The translations under genes were made by a program, and so were the position numbers. A stretch of 64,000 nucleotides of DNA from Acidisphaera sp. S103 (GTDB taxonomy: Bacteria > Pseudomonadota > Alphaproteobacteria > Acetobacterales > Acetobacteraceae): NCBI RefSeq assembly GCF_009765975.1, contig NZ_LMUJ01000064.1, positions 220,885 through 284,884 of the forward strand, in the 5' to 3' direction. Under the pieces are notes generated by a model. It worked only from the letters and a program-made list of their open reading frames with translations, was not told the DNA's origin and did no database searches. Below, piece by piece: positions 25,801 to 36,200 of the stretch. Position 1 is the first letter of the stretch; each line of letters opens with the position of its first letter.

Positions 25801-28800
25801 TGCGGCTGCTGGCCCGGCTGCGCGCGCGGTTCGGTGTGGATTTGTCGCTGCGGGCGATATTCGAGACCCCGACGGTCGCGGGATTGGCGACATGGTTGCC
25901 GAAGGCGGCAGGACCGGGTTTGCAGCTTGACCGGGATACGCCGCCGACGCTGCTGCCGGCGCAGGAGCGGGTCTGGCTGCTGACCCGGCTGGGAAACGGC
26001 GCGGCGTGGCACATTCCAATCGCGGTGCGGCTGCGTGGACGCCTCGATCCGGCCGCCCTGCGGCGCGCGTTCGAGGCGCTGCTGCTCCGTCACGTCGCCC
26101 TGCGCACCGGAATCGTCGAACAGGACGGCCGTCCGGTCGCCGTGCTGAACCCGCTCCCATCGTTGCCGTTCGACATTGGCGAGGCTCCCACCGACCTGGA
26201 GGCCGAACTGGCCGAGGAAGCCGCCCGGCCGTTCGACCTTGCCGCGGGTCCGTTCCTGCGGGTTGTCCTGTGGCGAACGGGCCCCGACCGGCATGTGCTG
26301 TTGCTGGTGCTGCATCACGCGGCGGCAGACGGCTGGTCGGTGGGCGTGCTGCTGCGGGAAGCGGCGGCACTGTATGCGGGACACGACCTGCCGCCGATCG
26401 GGCTGACGGTATACGACTGGGCTCGGGCGGTGCGGCAGCAGGACTCGGCGGCGGATGTCGCGTTCTGGCGGGACTGGCTGGCGCAGGCGGTGCCGCCCGC
26501 GCTGCCGACGGTTGGGCGTGGTGGTCCGGGCGTGGTGCGACGGCGATTGCCGGCGGGGTTGGCGGAGGCGGCACGGGCGTTACGGGCGACGCCGTTCGTG
26601 CTGGGGGCGGCGGCTTGGGCGGCGGTGTTGGCGCGGCGGGCGGACGCCCCCGATCTGCTGTTGGGCACCGTGCTGGCGGGGCGCGATCATCCGGAGACCG
26701 AGGCGCTGGTGGGAATGCTGGTGCAGACCCTGCCGCTGCGGTTGGATCTACGGGACGATCCGGCAGGAGAGGCACTGGTTGCTCGGATGATGGCGGCGCT
26801 GGAGATAGCGCATGCCCATCGTGGTGCTCCATTCGACGCGATCGTGGGGGCGGCTGGGCAAGCTGGCGGCGGGGCGGACGCGCTGCTGCCGCATCTGGTC
26901 GTGTTGCAGAACCAGCCATGGCCGAGCGGCGGGCTGCAAGGGCTGGTGGCGGAGGAAGTGGTGCTGCCCGCGCCCGCTGCGAAAGCCGATACGACACTGG
27001 CGCTGGATGCCGGGTTGTCCGAGGCGGCACTGGAGTACCGCGCCGACCGGATGGGTGAGGCTGAGGCCGCGGACCTGCTGGCGGCTTTTGATCGCGTGCT
27101 GGCGGCATTCGTAGCGGCACCTGGCACACGGCTGTCGGGTTTGCCGGTGGTTACGCGGCCCTCGGTGCTGGTTGGGGCCGCGCCTGGTGTGGTGCCGCCG
27201 GTACTGCATTGGGATCCGGACGATCGTGGCGTTTTGGTGGGAGCGGATGGCAGGTTGGCGGGGGCCGAACTGCGGCGGCGCGTGGATGCGGTGGCAGCGC
27301 GGCTGATGGCTCGGGGGGCGGGGCCAGAGACGCTGGTGGGGCTGTGTGCCGGCCGGTCCGTGGCTCAGGTGGTGGCGCTGCTGGGTATTCTACGCGCCGG
27401 GGCGGCGTGGCTGCCGTTGGAGCCGGGGCTGCCGCCTTCCCGTCTGGCGGATATTTTGGCGGCGGCGCGTCCCGGGCTGATCTTGGCGGATGCCGGTGGG
27501 ACGCAGGCACTGGCGACCACGGACGCGCGGCCATTGCCGCTGGATGGTGGCGAGCTGACGGGTCAGACCGGGGACTGGGCGGAGCCGCATCCTCTGGCGG
27601 CGGCGTATGCGCTGTTCACCTCGGGATCGACGGGGACGCCGAAGGCGGTCGTGGTGCCTCGGGACGCGTTGGCTCGGCATATGGCGTGGATGGATCGGGC
27701 GCTGCCGCTGCGAGCGGACGATGTGCTGCTGCTGAAGACGCCGATGGGGTTCGATGCCAGCGTCTGGGAGTATCTCGCGGCGTTTCGCGCCGGGGCGACG
27801 CTGTACGTGGCGCCGGAAGGGGCGCAACGGGATCCGGCGGCATTGCTGCGGGCGGTGTCGGAGTCCCGCGCGACGGTACTGCAACTGGTCCCCAGCGTGC
27901 TGGCGGCGTTGTTGCGGGAGCCGGGGTTCGAGGCAGCGTGCGGCAGCCTGCGCCGGCTGTGTTTGGGCGGAGAGGCCGTGCCTCGAGGCTTGGTGGAGGA
28001 TGTGACGCGGCGGTTGCCGGCGTGTCGGCTGGTCAACCTGTATGGGCCGGCCGAGGCAACGATCGACACAATCGTGCTGGACGGGGTGCCCGCGAACGGC
28101 ATGGGGCAGACGATGCCGATTGGCCGGCCGATCGAGGGGGTGCGGGCCTGGCTTGCCGATCGCTGGGGGGCGCCGGTCGGGCCGGATACACCGGGGCAGC
28201 TCTGGCTGGCGGGTCCGGCATTGGCTCGGGGTTATCTCGGGCAGCCAGGGCAGACGGCGGAACGCTTTCGTCCCGATCCGTTCGGGCCTCCGGGTAGCAG
28301 GGCACTGGACACCGGCGATGTTGCTCGTCTGCTTGGGGCGGACGGAATGTTGGAGTGGGTGGGCCGAGCGGATCGTCAGGCCAAACTGCATGGCGTGCGG
28401 GTGGAACCGGGGGAGGTGGAGGCGGCCCTGCTGCGTCTGCCCGGTGTCGTCGAGGCGGCGGCGAGCATTGTCGAGGGTCCGGCGGGGCCAGTGCTTGCGG
28501 CCTGGGTGGTGGCGGACGGAGTCGATGCCTCGGCACTGCGGGCGGCATTGGGCGAGCGCCTGCCGGCAGCGCTGGTGCCGTCTCGGGTGATGCTGCTGCC
28601 GGCGCTGCCGCAATTACCAAACGGGAAGCTGGATCGGCGGGCGTTGTGTCTGCCGGAAGACGTGGATACGGGACCGGCGGACCCGCTGAAGGAGACGGTT
28701 GCCGCGACGATGGCGGCTCTGCTGGGTTTGCAGGAGGTAGGCCGCGAGGCGGATTTCTTTGCGCTGGGTGGGCACTCGCTGTTGGCGGCGCAATTGGCCG

Positions 28801-30209
28801 CTCGGCTGCGGGATGCGACCGGACGGGACATTCCGTTGGCGGCGCTATTCGCGGCACCTACGCCGGCAGGATTGGCGCGTCTGCTCGGCGGAGCGCCAGT
28901 GGCGGCGCCACTGCCCGTGTTGCGGAAGGGCGCGGTGTTACCGCTGGGGGCGGCGCAACGGCGGTTATGGGTGGCGGATCGGCTGTCGGGGGGTGACTCG
29001 CGATGGACCATGGGTGGCCCGATGGTGTTGCGCGGGACCCTGAAGGCCAGCGCTATCGCCGATGCGTTGGCTGCCATCGCGGCGCGGCACGAGCCGCTGA
29101 GGACCCGGTTTGTCGAGGATATCGACTGGCCGATGCAGGTGATCGACCCACCGGATTTCCGACTGGAGCAGACGGACGCAGGAACCTTGGAAGACGCGTT
29201 GGCCGATGCCGCCACGTTCATGACTCGACCGTTCGATCTGGCGATGGATCGGCCATTCCGAGCGCGACTGGCGAGTTCGGGCGTGGGGGTTTGGGTGCTG
29301 TCGCTGGCGATGCACCACATCGCGGCAGATGGCTGGTCGATCGGAGTGCTGCTGCGGGAGTTGTCGGCGCTGCTGGCGGATGACCGCCCCGCCCTGCCCC
29401 CTGTGCCTCGGTATGCCGAGGTGGCGGCCTGGATGGATGCCCAGGATACAGGGATGGCGCTGGCCTGGTGGCGCGGGCGCCTGGGAGGGATGGAGGGGCT
29501 GCGCCTGCCGGGGGATGGGCCTCGGCCGGAGCAGACGACCGGGGATGCCGTGGCGGTGTCGGTGGCGTTGGATGGGGCGGCGGCAGGGCTGGCGCGGGAC
29601 TGTGGGGCCACGCGTTTCATGGCGTTGGCGGCGGGGTTGGCGGTGGCACTGCATGAGGCAACGGGACAGACCGATATCTGCCTTGGGACTGATGTAGCGG
29701 ATCGGCGGCACTCGGCGGCCGAGGGATTGATCGGGTTTTTCGCCAACCAGGTGGTGCTGCGGCTCGATCTCTCGGGGAATCCGACGCCGCGGGTACTGAT
29801 GGGGCGGGTACGGGCGGCAACGCTGGGGGTGTTCGCGCACCAGCATGCCTCGGCGGATCGTGTGCTGGCGGGATTGCCGCCGATCCGAGCGAAAATAACG
29901 TGGCAGCCGGCACCGGCAGTGCCGGTTACGCTGGCTGGCTGTGCGGTGGAATGGCCGGAATCGCCTCCAAGGGCGATTCCGTTCGATCTTCTGGTCAATC
30001 TAGTCGGTGCCGGGGATGGGGCGGCCGGCACGGTGCTGTACCGGTCGGCGGCATTACGAGCCAGTGCCGTCGGTGGGTTGCTGGCTCGGTTTGCGGCGCT
30101 GCTGACGGCGATGGCGGCGGCGGCGGATACGCCGTTATCCGGTCTGTTGGCCCAGCCTGATCCGGTCGTCGCGGATGTGGCTGGCATGCGGCGACGGATC
30201 CGGCTGTGA
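22812..30209 (+). CDS. NRPS: dock-C-A-T-C-A(Gln)-T-C
   Basis: 2465 aa, GTG start in a GTGA overlap. A TubC-like docking segment (1-55) precedes a C domain whose motif reads HHAVCDA (~183), with Ala for the usual Gly; this is the domain that must accept the ketide chain from the PKS. The first A domain (A3 ~605) has code DAWFSGATFK, which I cannot assign and which looks aliphatic; its carrier reads GAHSL (~990). The second C has HHAAADG (~1168). The second A (A3 ~1600) has code DAWQCGLIDK, close to the DAWQFGLIDK code I associate with Gln. Its T is at ~1986. The protein ends with an extra, intact C domain (HHIAADG ~2167) and no A domain after it. That C must work with the A-T of the next protein, which itself starts with a degenerate C. 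Confidence 0.95.
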   Translation: MIAALEAALAAGAILRAEGGRLALRSPVPLAADVRAGLMAAKAEILAFLGPGRRIGPASAAQRAIWLADAAGRGYAVTAAARLGSADLGPAPGDLIATALGALAARHPALRTRLLLVGEEPAQVVEPDASLPLETGQVADMGAARERTAAWAAVPLDPTVAPPCRALLLRVAAGEWVFALSLHHAVCDAASLDVLADDLAVLLHQPAKARHRQPLPPPGPDMLDHAALERVAPAQDDRLRWWQDMLRDVPPLALGAEPLRAASGGGRRVATLPRTAWDALTAAGRVEGATPFGALLGVLGVVLGRHAADGRLLLHTPATVRGESFERCVGCFANLLPLVLDMRGVSSLAEALRRGAAAATALLSHAGMALGEIAAREPAAARPRLLFTHRRGGGGIGEPLPLPPGAPKADLVLESAEGLDGLVLSLEWDRAVVDDGIAAALMEELVAVSEGTFAAMPADHAALHAALTPVWPDAGEATIHRLFAARAAASGGVVAVRDGRRSLTYAELDDWSDAIAAWLGPVRDAVIGIALPRGVAMVAAWLGCLKAGAAYLPLDPAWPSARLDAALAAAGADRVLDMAMLPAADVRARFHSPMVHPLALACVFATSGSTGRPKAVGVPHRAIPRLALSRAFASIEPNDVVAQAGSAAFDAASWEVWGALLNGATVAVLETDTVLDADALASVLVEQSVGHMFLTKTLFDAVAAARPDAFAGLRTLSIGGEALDPVACAAIVRPERFLNAYGPTETATFAGWHAVPADVAAMRRVPVAGPPGGAVHGTVLRVLDARMHPVAIGAPGELFIGGDALGRGYLGQPGLTAERFLPDPHGPAGSRIYRSGDRARLLPDGTVDLLGRIDQQVKIRGFRVEPGEVQAALRGLPGVVAAHVAARAGVDGTMGLFGWVVGIDAGTALDGLRAVLPAAMIPARIWRVVRLPVTTTGKVDVAALPMDEQSGAESARMAPVGAIEEAVAELVRDVLGLASVGRDDDLFALGAHSLSAMRLLARLRARFGVDLSLRAIFETPTVAGLATWLPKAAGPGLQLDRDTPPTLLPAQERVWLLTRLGNGAAWHIPIAVRLRGRLDPAALRRAFEALLLRHVALRTGIVEQDGRPVAVLNPLPSLPFDIGEAPTDLEAELAEEAARPFDLAAGPFLRVVLWRTGPDRHVLLLVLHHAAADGWSVGVLLREAAALYAGHDLPPIGLTVYDWARAVRQQDSAADVAFWRDWLAQAVPPALPTVGRGGPGVVRRRLPAGLAEAARALRATPFVLGAAAWAAVLARRADAPDLLLGTVLAGRDHPETEALVGMLVQTLPLRLDLRDDPAGEALVARMMAALEIAHAHRGAPFDAIVGAAGQAGGGADALLPHLVVLQNQPWPSGGLQGLVAEEVVLPAPAAKADTTLALDAGLSEAALEYRADRMGEAEAADLLAAFDRVLAAFVAAPGTRLSGLPVVTRPSVLVGAAPGVVPPVLHWDPDDRGVLVGADGRLAGAELRRRVDAVAARLMARGAGPETLVGLCAGRSVAQVVALLGILRAGAAWLPLEPGLPPSRLADILAAARPGLILADAGGTQALATTDARPLPLDGGELTGQTGDWAEPHPLAAAYALFTSGSTGTPKAVVVPRDALARHMAWMDRALPLRADDVLLLKTPMGFDASVWEYLAAFRAGATLYVAPEGAQRDPAALLRAVSESRATVLQLVPSVLAALLREPGFEAACGSLRRLCLGGEAVPRGLVEDVTRRLPACRLVNLYGPAEATIDTIVLDGVPANGMGQTMPIGRPIEGVRAWLADRWGAPVGPDTPGQLWLAGPALARGYLGQPGQTAERFRPDPFGPPGSRALDTGDVARLLGADGMLEWVGRADRQAKLHGVRVEPGEVEAALLRLPGVVEAAASIVEGPAGPVLAAWVVADGVDASALRAALGERLPAALVPSRVMLLPALPQLPNGKLDRRALCLPEDVDTGPADPLKETVAATMAALLGLQEVGREADFFALGGHSLLAAQLAARLRDATGRDIPLAALFAAPTPAGLARLLGGAPVAAPLPVLRKGAVLPLGAAQRRLWVADRLSGGDSRWTMGGPMVLRGTLKASAIADALAAIAARHEPLRTRFVEDIDWPMQVIDPPDFRLEQTDAGTLEDALADAATFMTRPFDLAMDRPFRARLASSGVGVWVLSLAMHHIAADGWSIGVLLRELSALLADDRPALPPVPRYAEVAAWMDAQDTGMALAWWRGRLGGMEGLRLPGDGPRPEQTTGDAVAVSVALDGAAAGLARDCGATRFMALAAGLAVALHEATGQTDICLGTDVADRRHSAAEGLIGFFANQVVLRLDLSGNPTPRVLMGRVRAATLGVFAHQHASADRVLAGLPPIRAKITWQPAPAVPVTLAGCAVEWPESPPRAIPFDLLVNLVGAGDGAAGTVLYRSAALRASAVGGLLARFAALLTAMAAAADTPLSGLLAQPDPVVADVAGMRRRIRL

Positions 30210-33200
30210 GCGAGATTTATCCCATCTCCCCGGTGCAGCGGCGGTTGTGGGATTTGGGCGCCGGCGAAGCGGTCGCGGACTATGTGGTGACGGGGGTTTC
30301 GCCCGAGGCTGTGCTGACGGCGCTGGATGCGCTGACAGCGCGGTGGGAGATTTTGCGGACCCGGTTCCCGGTACCACCGGGCTTGGCCGTGCCGGTGCAG
30401 GATGTCGGGACAGGACCGTCCTGGACCGCGACGGTAACCGACAGTGGTGTTCGGTTGACCCTGCCTGGGCTCGCTATGGACCGGCATGGGTTCGCCTTGC
30501 TGGGGCAGGCGCTGTCCGCTGAACTGGCCGGTGCCGAACCGCTCGACGGACCGCAGTATCCCGACGTCGCTGGCTGGCTGGACGACCTCGCGACCGGCCC
30601 CGATGGCGAGGCCGGCCGGCAATTCTGGGGTCGGGAATCGCACCCATGGGATGCGGCCGACATTCCTGTTCCGCCGGCCAGCGATTCGGCCTCCTCCGCG
30701 ACGCTTCCATCCGCCGTGACCGCCTTGGCGAGCTATTGGGGCACGACGGTGGATCTTCTGTTGCTCGCGGCATGGCACCTGCTGCTGCAGCGGCTTTCAG
30801 GCCAGTCGTCCAGCCGGGTCGCCGTCGCCGCCGATGGACGGGCACAGTCTGTGCTGACGCACGCCCTGGGACCTCTGACCCGGTGGTTGCCGGGCGCGCT
30901 GGAGGTCGATCCGGCGTTGCCGCTTTCCGCCGCGTTACCCGTCCTGGCAGAAGCGACCGAACAGCGGCGGCGCTGGCAGGACTACACCCCGGGCGATGGT
31001 GCGACGTTCGGCTTCCGCGTCGAACCGGGGCTGGTCGGCGATCGGGTGCGGCTGCTGCGCTGTGTCGTGCCGGAGGACCCGCACACGTTGCGCCTCGTGC
31101 TCGCCAGCGATCGGCTGGCGATCGAGGGCATCGGTGCGGACTACGTAATGGATGCCCTGCTGGCGCTGCTGGCCGGTATGGCGGCACGCGCTGATACATC
31201 GGCCGGCGCGCTGCCGATCATGCCGGAAGCCCTTCGGGCGCGATTGGTCGTTCAGTTCAACGCCACCGACCGCAACTTTCCGGCGACCGACGCGGCCGCG
31301 TTGTTCGAAGCCGCGTGCGACCGCGATCCGGGGGCACCAGCGCTGCGTCACGAAGGGGCCGAACTATCGTTCGGTTCGGTAGATGTGCAGGCCAATGCCG
31401 TGGCGCGCCGGCTCGCGGCAATCGGTGTGGGTCCGGAGAGCCGGGTCGGGCTGGCAACGGCTCGCTCGCCGGCACTGGTCATCGGGATGCTGGGGATTTT
31501 GAAGGCCGGAGCGGCTTTCGTGCCGCTCGATCCCGCCAACCCGCCGGCGCGGCGTGACTGGATCGCCGCCGACGCCGGCTTGGCCGCTGTGCTGCATACC
31601 GCCGATCTGTCGCCGCCCCCGGGGGTGCCGGCATTGCTCCTGGACGGCGCCGAAGACACCGCACGGCCAGGATTGCGCCCGCATCCCGAGAGTCTGGCGT
31701 ATGTGCTGCACACCAGCGGGTCCACCGGCCAGCCGAAAGGTGTCGCGGTCACACACCGGGGTCTGAGCAACTATCTGCTATGGGCCGGGGACGCCTATCG
31801 GCCGGAACTGGGCCGGGGCGTGCCGGTGCATACCTCGCCAGCCTTCGACCTGACCCTCACCGCGTTGCTGCTGCCGCTGACCCGTGGCCAGTGGCTGGAC
31901 CTGCTGCCGGAGAGCGACACGTTGGCAGCCCTGGCGGCGGGGTTTGCCGGTGTGGCGGAATGGTCGCTGGTCAAGCTGACGCCCTCGCATCTGAAGGCAT
32001 TGGGAACCGAACCTTGTGCAGGCGGCACCGGCCGGTTGGTGGTCGGCGGCGAAGCACTGTTCGGTGAGCAGTTGACGGCGTGGGCTGCCTGTGACCCGGC
32101 GATGCCGGTGGTAAACGAGTACGGCCCGACGGAGACGGTGGTCGGTTGCTGCGTCTATCAGGCGCCGGCGGGCAGCCTGCCGTTCGGCCCGGTGCCGATC
32201 GGGTCGCCGATCGCCAACACGACCATGCTGGTGCTGGACCGGCAGGGTCAGCCGGTGCCGCCGGGCGTGGCGGGCGAGGCATGGATCGGCGGTGCGGGGG
32301 TGGCGCGCGGCTACCTCGGGCGGTCGGACCTGACGGCGGATCGGTTTCGCCCCGATCCCGCCGGCCCGGCCGGTGCCCGCGCCTACCGGACGGGCGATCT
32401 GGTGCGGCATCGCTGGGACGGCGGGCTGGATTACCTCGGGCGCGCCGACGATCAGTTGAAGGTGGCGGGCCACCGTATCGAGCCGGCGGAAATTGAGGCC
32501 GCCCTGCTGCGCCTGCCGGGCGTCGACCAGGTGGCGGTGCTGCAACGGGGTGACTCGTTGGTCGGCTTCGTCGTGCCGGATGGCCCGGTCACAGCGGAAT
32601 CGTTGCGTGACGGCCTTGCCGCGATACTGCCGCCATGGATGGTGCCGGCGCGGTTGCGACTGATCCCATCCCTGCCCTTGGCACCGAGCGGCAAAGCCGA
32701 TCGCGCCGCGCTGCTGGCGCTGCCGGAAGCGACGGCCGAACATCTGGCGCCGCGCGATGCCAGGGAGGCAGCACTGGCCGCGATCTGGGAACGGGTGCTG
32801 GGGCGGCCGGTCGGGGTGCTCGACGATTTCTTCCAGTTGGGCGGCGACAGTATCCGCGGGTTGCAGGTGGTGGGCCGGGCACGCCGGATCGGCCTGTCCC
32901 TGCCGCCGGACGCGGTGTTCCGCCATCCGACCGTCGCGCGTCTGGCGGCGGCGGTGCAGGGCGTGCTGGCCGCACCCGAAGCCGCCGAGGACGGTGCCTG
33001 GTTCCCGCTGCATCCGATCCAGGCCCGGTTTCTGGCATCGGCGGGCGCGGAGCCGTGGCATGAGGTTCAGTCTCTGCTGCTGCGTCCGCGCGCCCGGCCC
33101 GATCCGGCAGCGCTGGAATGCGCCTTGGCCGCGGTGCAGCGCCGGCATGGCATGCTGCGTGCCCGGTTCGGCCAGACCGAAGACGGGACATGGCACCAGC

Positions 33201-36200
33201 ACCTGGACCCGGCGGCCGAAGCGCCTCGGCTGGAGGTGCACGACGTGCCCGACGGGGCATCGCTGGAGCGGATCGGGACCGCGCTGAAACGCAGCCTCGA
33301 CCTGATCCACGGACCGCTATGGCGGGTGACACTGCTGGATCTGGCGGACGGGCCGGCGCTGCTGTTGGCGGCGCATCATCTGGTGATCGACCGGGTGTCG
33401 TGGGGCCCGCTGCTGGACGACCTGGCGCGGGCTTTGGCCGGGGAAGCGCTCGACCCTTCGCCGCCGGCGTTTGCGACCTGGGTCGCCGCGCTGCGAACCG
33501 CCGTGCCGGCACCCGAGACCATGACGGTGTCCCCGGTGACCCTGCCGCTGGACGATCCCGAGGCACCGGCCCGCCGGCTCGATCGGACAATCCCGGCACC
33601 GGCATCCCAAACCGAGGTACTGACGGCACTGGCGCGGGCGATCCCGGGCTGGGCCGAACTGCCCCAGGACACCCCGTTCGCCATCGAGGTAGAGCATCAC
33701 GGTCGCGACGCCCGCACACTGGGTATCAGTATCGACATGTCGGAAACGGTGGGCTGGTTCACCGTCCTGGCGCCGGTACCGGTGCGAGGCGACGTCGATC
33801 CGGCGACCGTCCGCGCGGCGTTGGACGCCCTGCCGGAACGTGGACTGGCAGCGATGCTCACACCCCCGGTCGCGCCACCGCCCCAGGTGCTGTTGAACCA
33901 CCTCGGCCGCATGGACCTGATCGGCGGTGATTTCGAGTCAATCGGCCGCGCAACCGGTTCGGACCGCAGTCCGCTGCGTCCGCCAAGCCACACGATCGAG
34001 CTGGTCACCGCGCAGATCGGCGATGTGTTGCACTGCACGTGGCATGTCGCCGGCCTGAGTCTTGTCAGTGCGGAACGGCTGGCGGTGATGTTTGACCGGC
34101 ATCTGCTGGCGCTCGCGGCCCCCAAGGCGGTGCTGCGCCGCGCATTGCCGGCGGGGGCGCTGGAGGCGATCGAACAGCGCCTCGGCCCGGTGCAGGCGGT
34201 GTTGCCGGCAACACCGGTGCAGCGCGGCATGCTGTATCACTCGGCACTGGACCCGGCGGGCGGCGCCTACGTCGAACAGACCGTGATGCGGGTGGACGGC
34301 GTGCTGGACCCGGCGGCACTGCGCGCGGCCTGGACCGCGCTGATGCGGCGGCACGCGGCGCTGCGGACATTTTTCAGTCCGGACGAGGACGGTGACCTGG
34401 CGCAGATCGTGCTGCGTTCGGCGGAACCGGCCTGGATCGACGCCGACTGGCGTGGGCAGCCGGACCAGAATACCGCGCTGGCGTCCCTGGTCGCCGAAGA
34501 CCGGGCGAGCGGGTTCGATCCGCAGGCCGAACCGCCGCTGCGGTTCCGCCTGGTGCGACTGGCGGATGCGGAATGGTGGTTCCTGTGGACCCGGCATCAC
34601 GCGCTGCTCGATGGCTGGTCGCTGTCGCCGCTGCTGACCGAGTTGCTGGCGCTTGCAGAAGGCCGGACATTGCCGCCGCCGGGCGATCCGGTGGCTGCCT
34701 CGGACTTCCTGGCCACACAAGACGTTGCGGCCGACGAGGCATTCTGGCGAGGCCGGCTGAAAGGCGCCGAACCAACGCCGCTGGGGGGACGGGAGCCGGC
34801 AACGCCGATCCGAACGACGTCTCGGGTGGACAGACGGGTGGATGCGGCCAAACTGCTGGCGTTCGCGCGACTGAACGGGGTCACCCCGGCGACCTTGGTG
34901 GCGGCGTCCTGGGGGCTGGTGCTGGCACACGATGCCGGGCGGGCGGAGTCCGTCTTCGCGATGACAAGCAGCGGCCGATCCGCCGGCATGCCGGGTGCGG
35001 AGCAGGCGGTCGGCCTGTTCCTGACCACTTTGCCGGTGCGGGTGACGCTGGATCCGGACGCGGAACCCGCAGGCTTCTTGCGCGGATTGCAGGCGGAACT
35101 GGCGGCGGCGCGGGCGCATGAACAATACCCCCCCGAGGCAATGCTGGCCTGTGCGGCCCTACCACCCGGAACACCGCTGGCGAACAGCCTGCTGACTTAC
35201 GAGAACTATCCGGTCGATCCGGCGCTGTCGGCACCCCGGCCGGATGCACCGCGAATCCTGGCGGTCGAGTCGGCGGAACAATCGTCCTCCCCCCTGGCGC
35301 TGCTGGCGGGGATGGACGAAAATGAGATGGTCTTGTCTCTCCGGTTCGATCCGGCGCGCTTCGATGCGAACAGTGCGACGGAACGGCTGGACCGTGTGAC
35401 GGCAGCGCTCGACGGACTGACCACCGCCCACCGCCTCGCCGCGGTGCTGCCGGCGCCGGCGATCGGCGATTTTGAAAATGGTCCGGCGATCGCGCATCCG
35501 GTGGAAACGCCGCTGCACGAACGGGTGCTGGCGCAGGCCTCTCGCACGCCAGAAGCGCCGGCAGTGCTATGGGACAATGTCGTCATCAGCTACGCGGACC
35601 TGGTGAGCCGGGCGCGCGGTGTGGCTGCGGCGCTGCGGGCGGCCGGGATAAGGCGTGGGGACGTCGTCGGGCTGAAGACGGACCGTTGCGAGGCCCTACT
35701 GCCGGCCCTGCTGGGGACGTTGCTGGCCGGCGCCGCCTGGTGCCCGCTGGAACCGGACCAGCCACCGCAACGGCTGGCGGCGATGGCCGGCGATGCCCGG
35801 GTGCGGGTGACGCTGTGCGGACCGGGCGTCACCGGGGATGGCGGGCTGCCGTTGGATGCCACCGTGGCGAATGTGGACGATCGTTTCCCGGCGCTGACCG
35901 GCGACGATACCGCTTATGTGCTGTTCACATCGGGGTCCACCGGGCGTCCGAAAGGAGTCGCGATGCCGCATGGCGCGATCGTCAACCGGCTGGATTGGAT
36001 GCAGCGGGCCTATCCGATCGGACCGGGCGATGTGGTGCTGCAAAAGACCCCCCTGGGCTTCGACGTCTGTATCTGGGAGTTGTTCTGGCCGCTGCTGACC
36101 GGCGCCTCGGTCCTGGTCGCACCACCCGGCGTGCAGCGCGATCCGGATGCGATGGCGGCGGTCATGGCGCGGCATCGGGTCAGCGTGCTGCATTTCGTGC

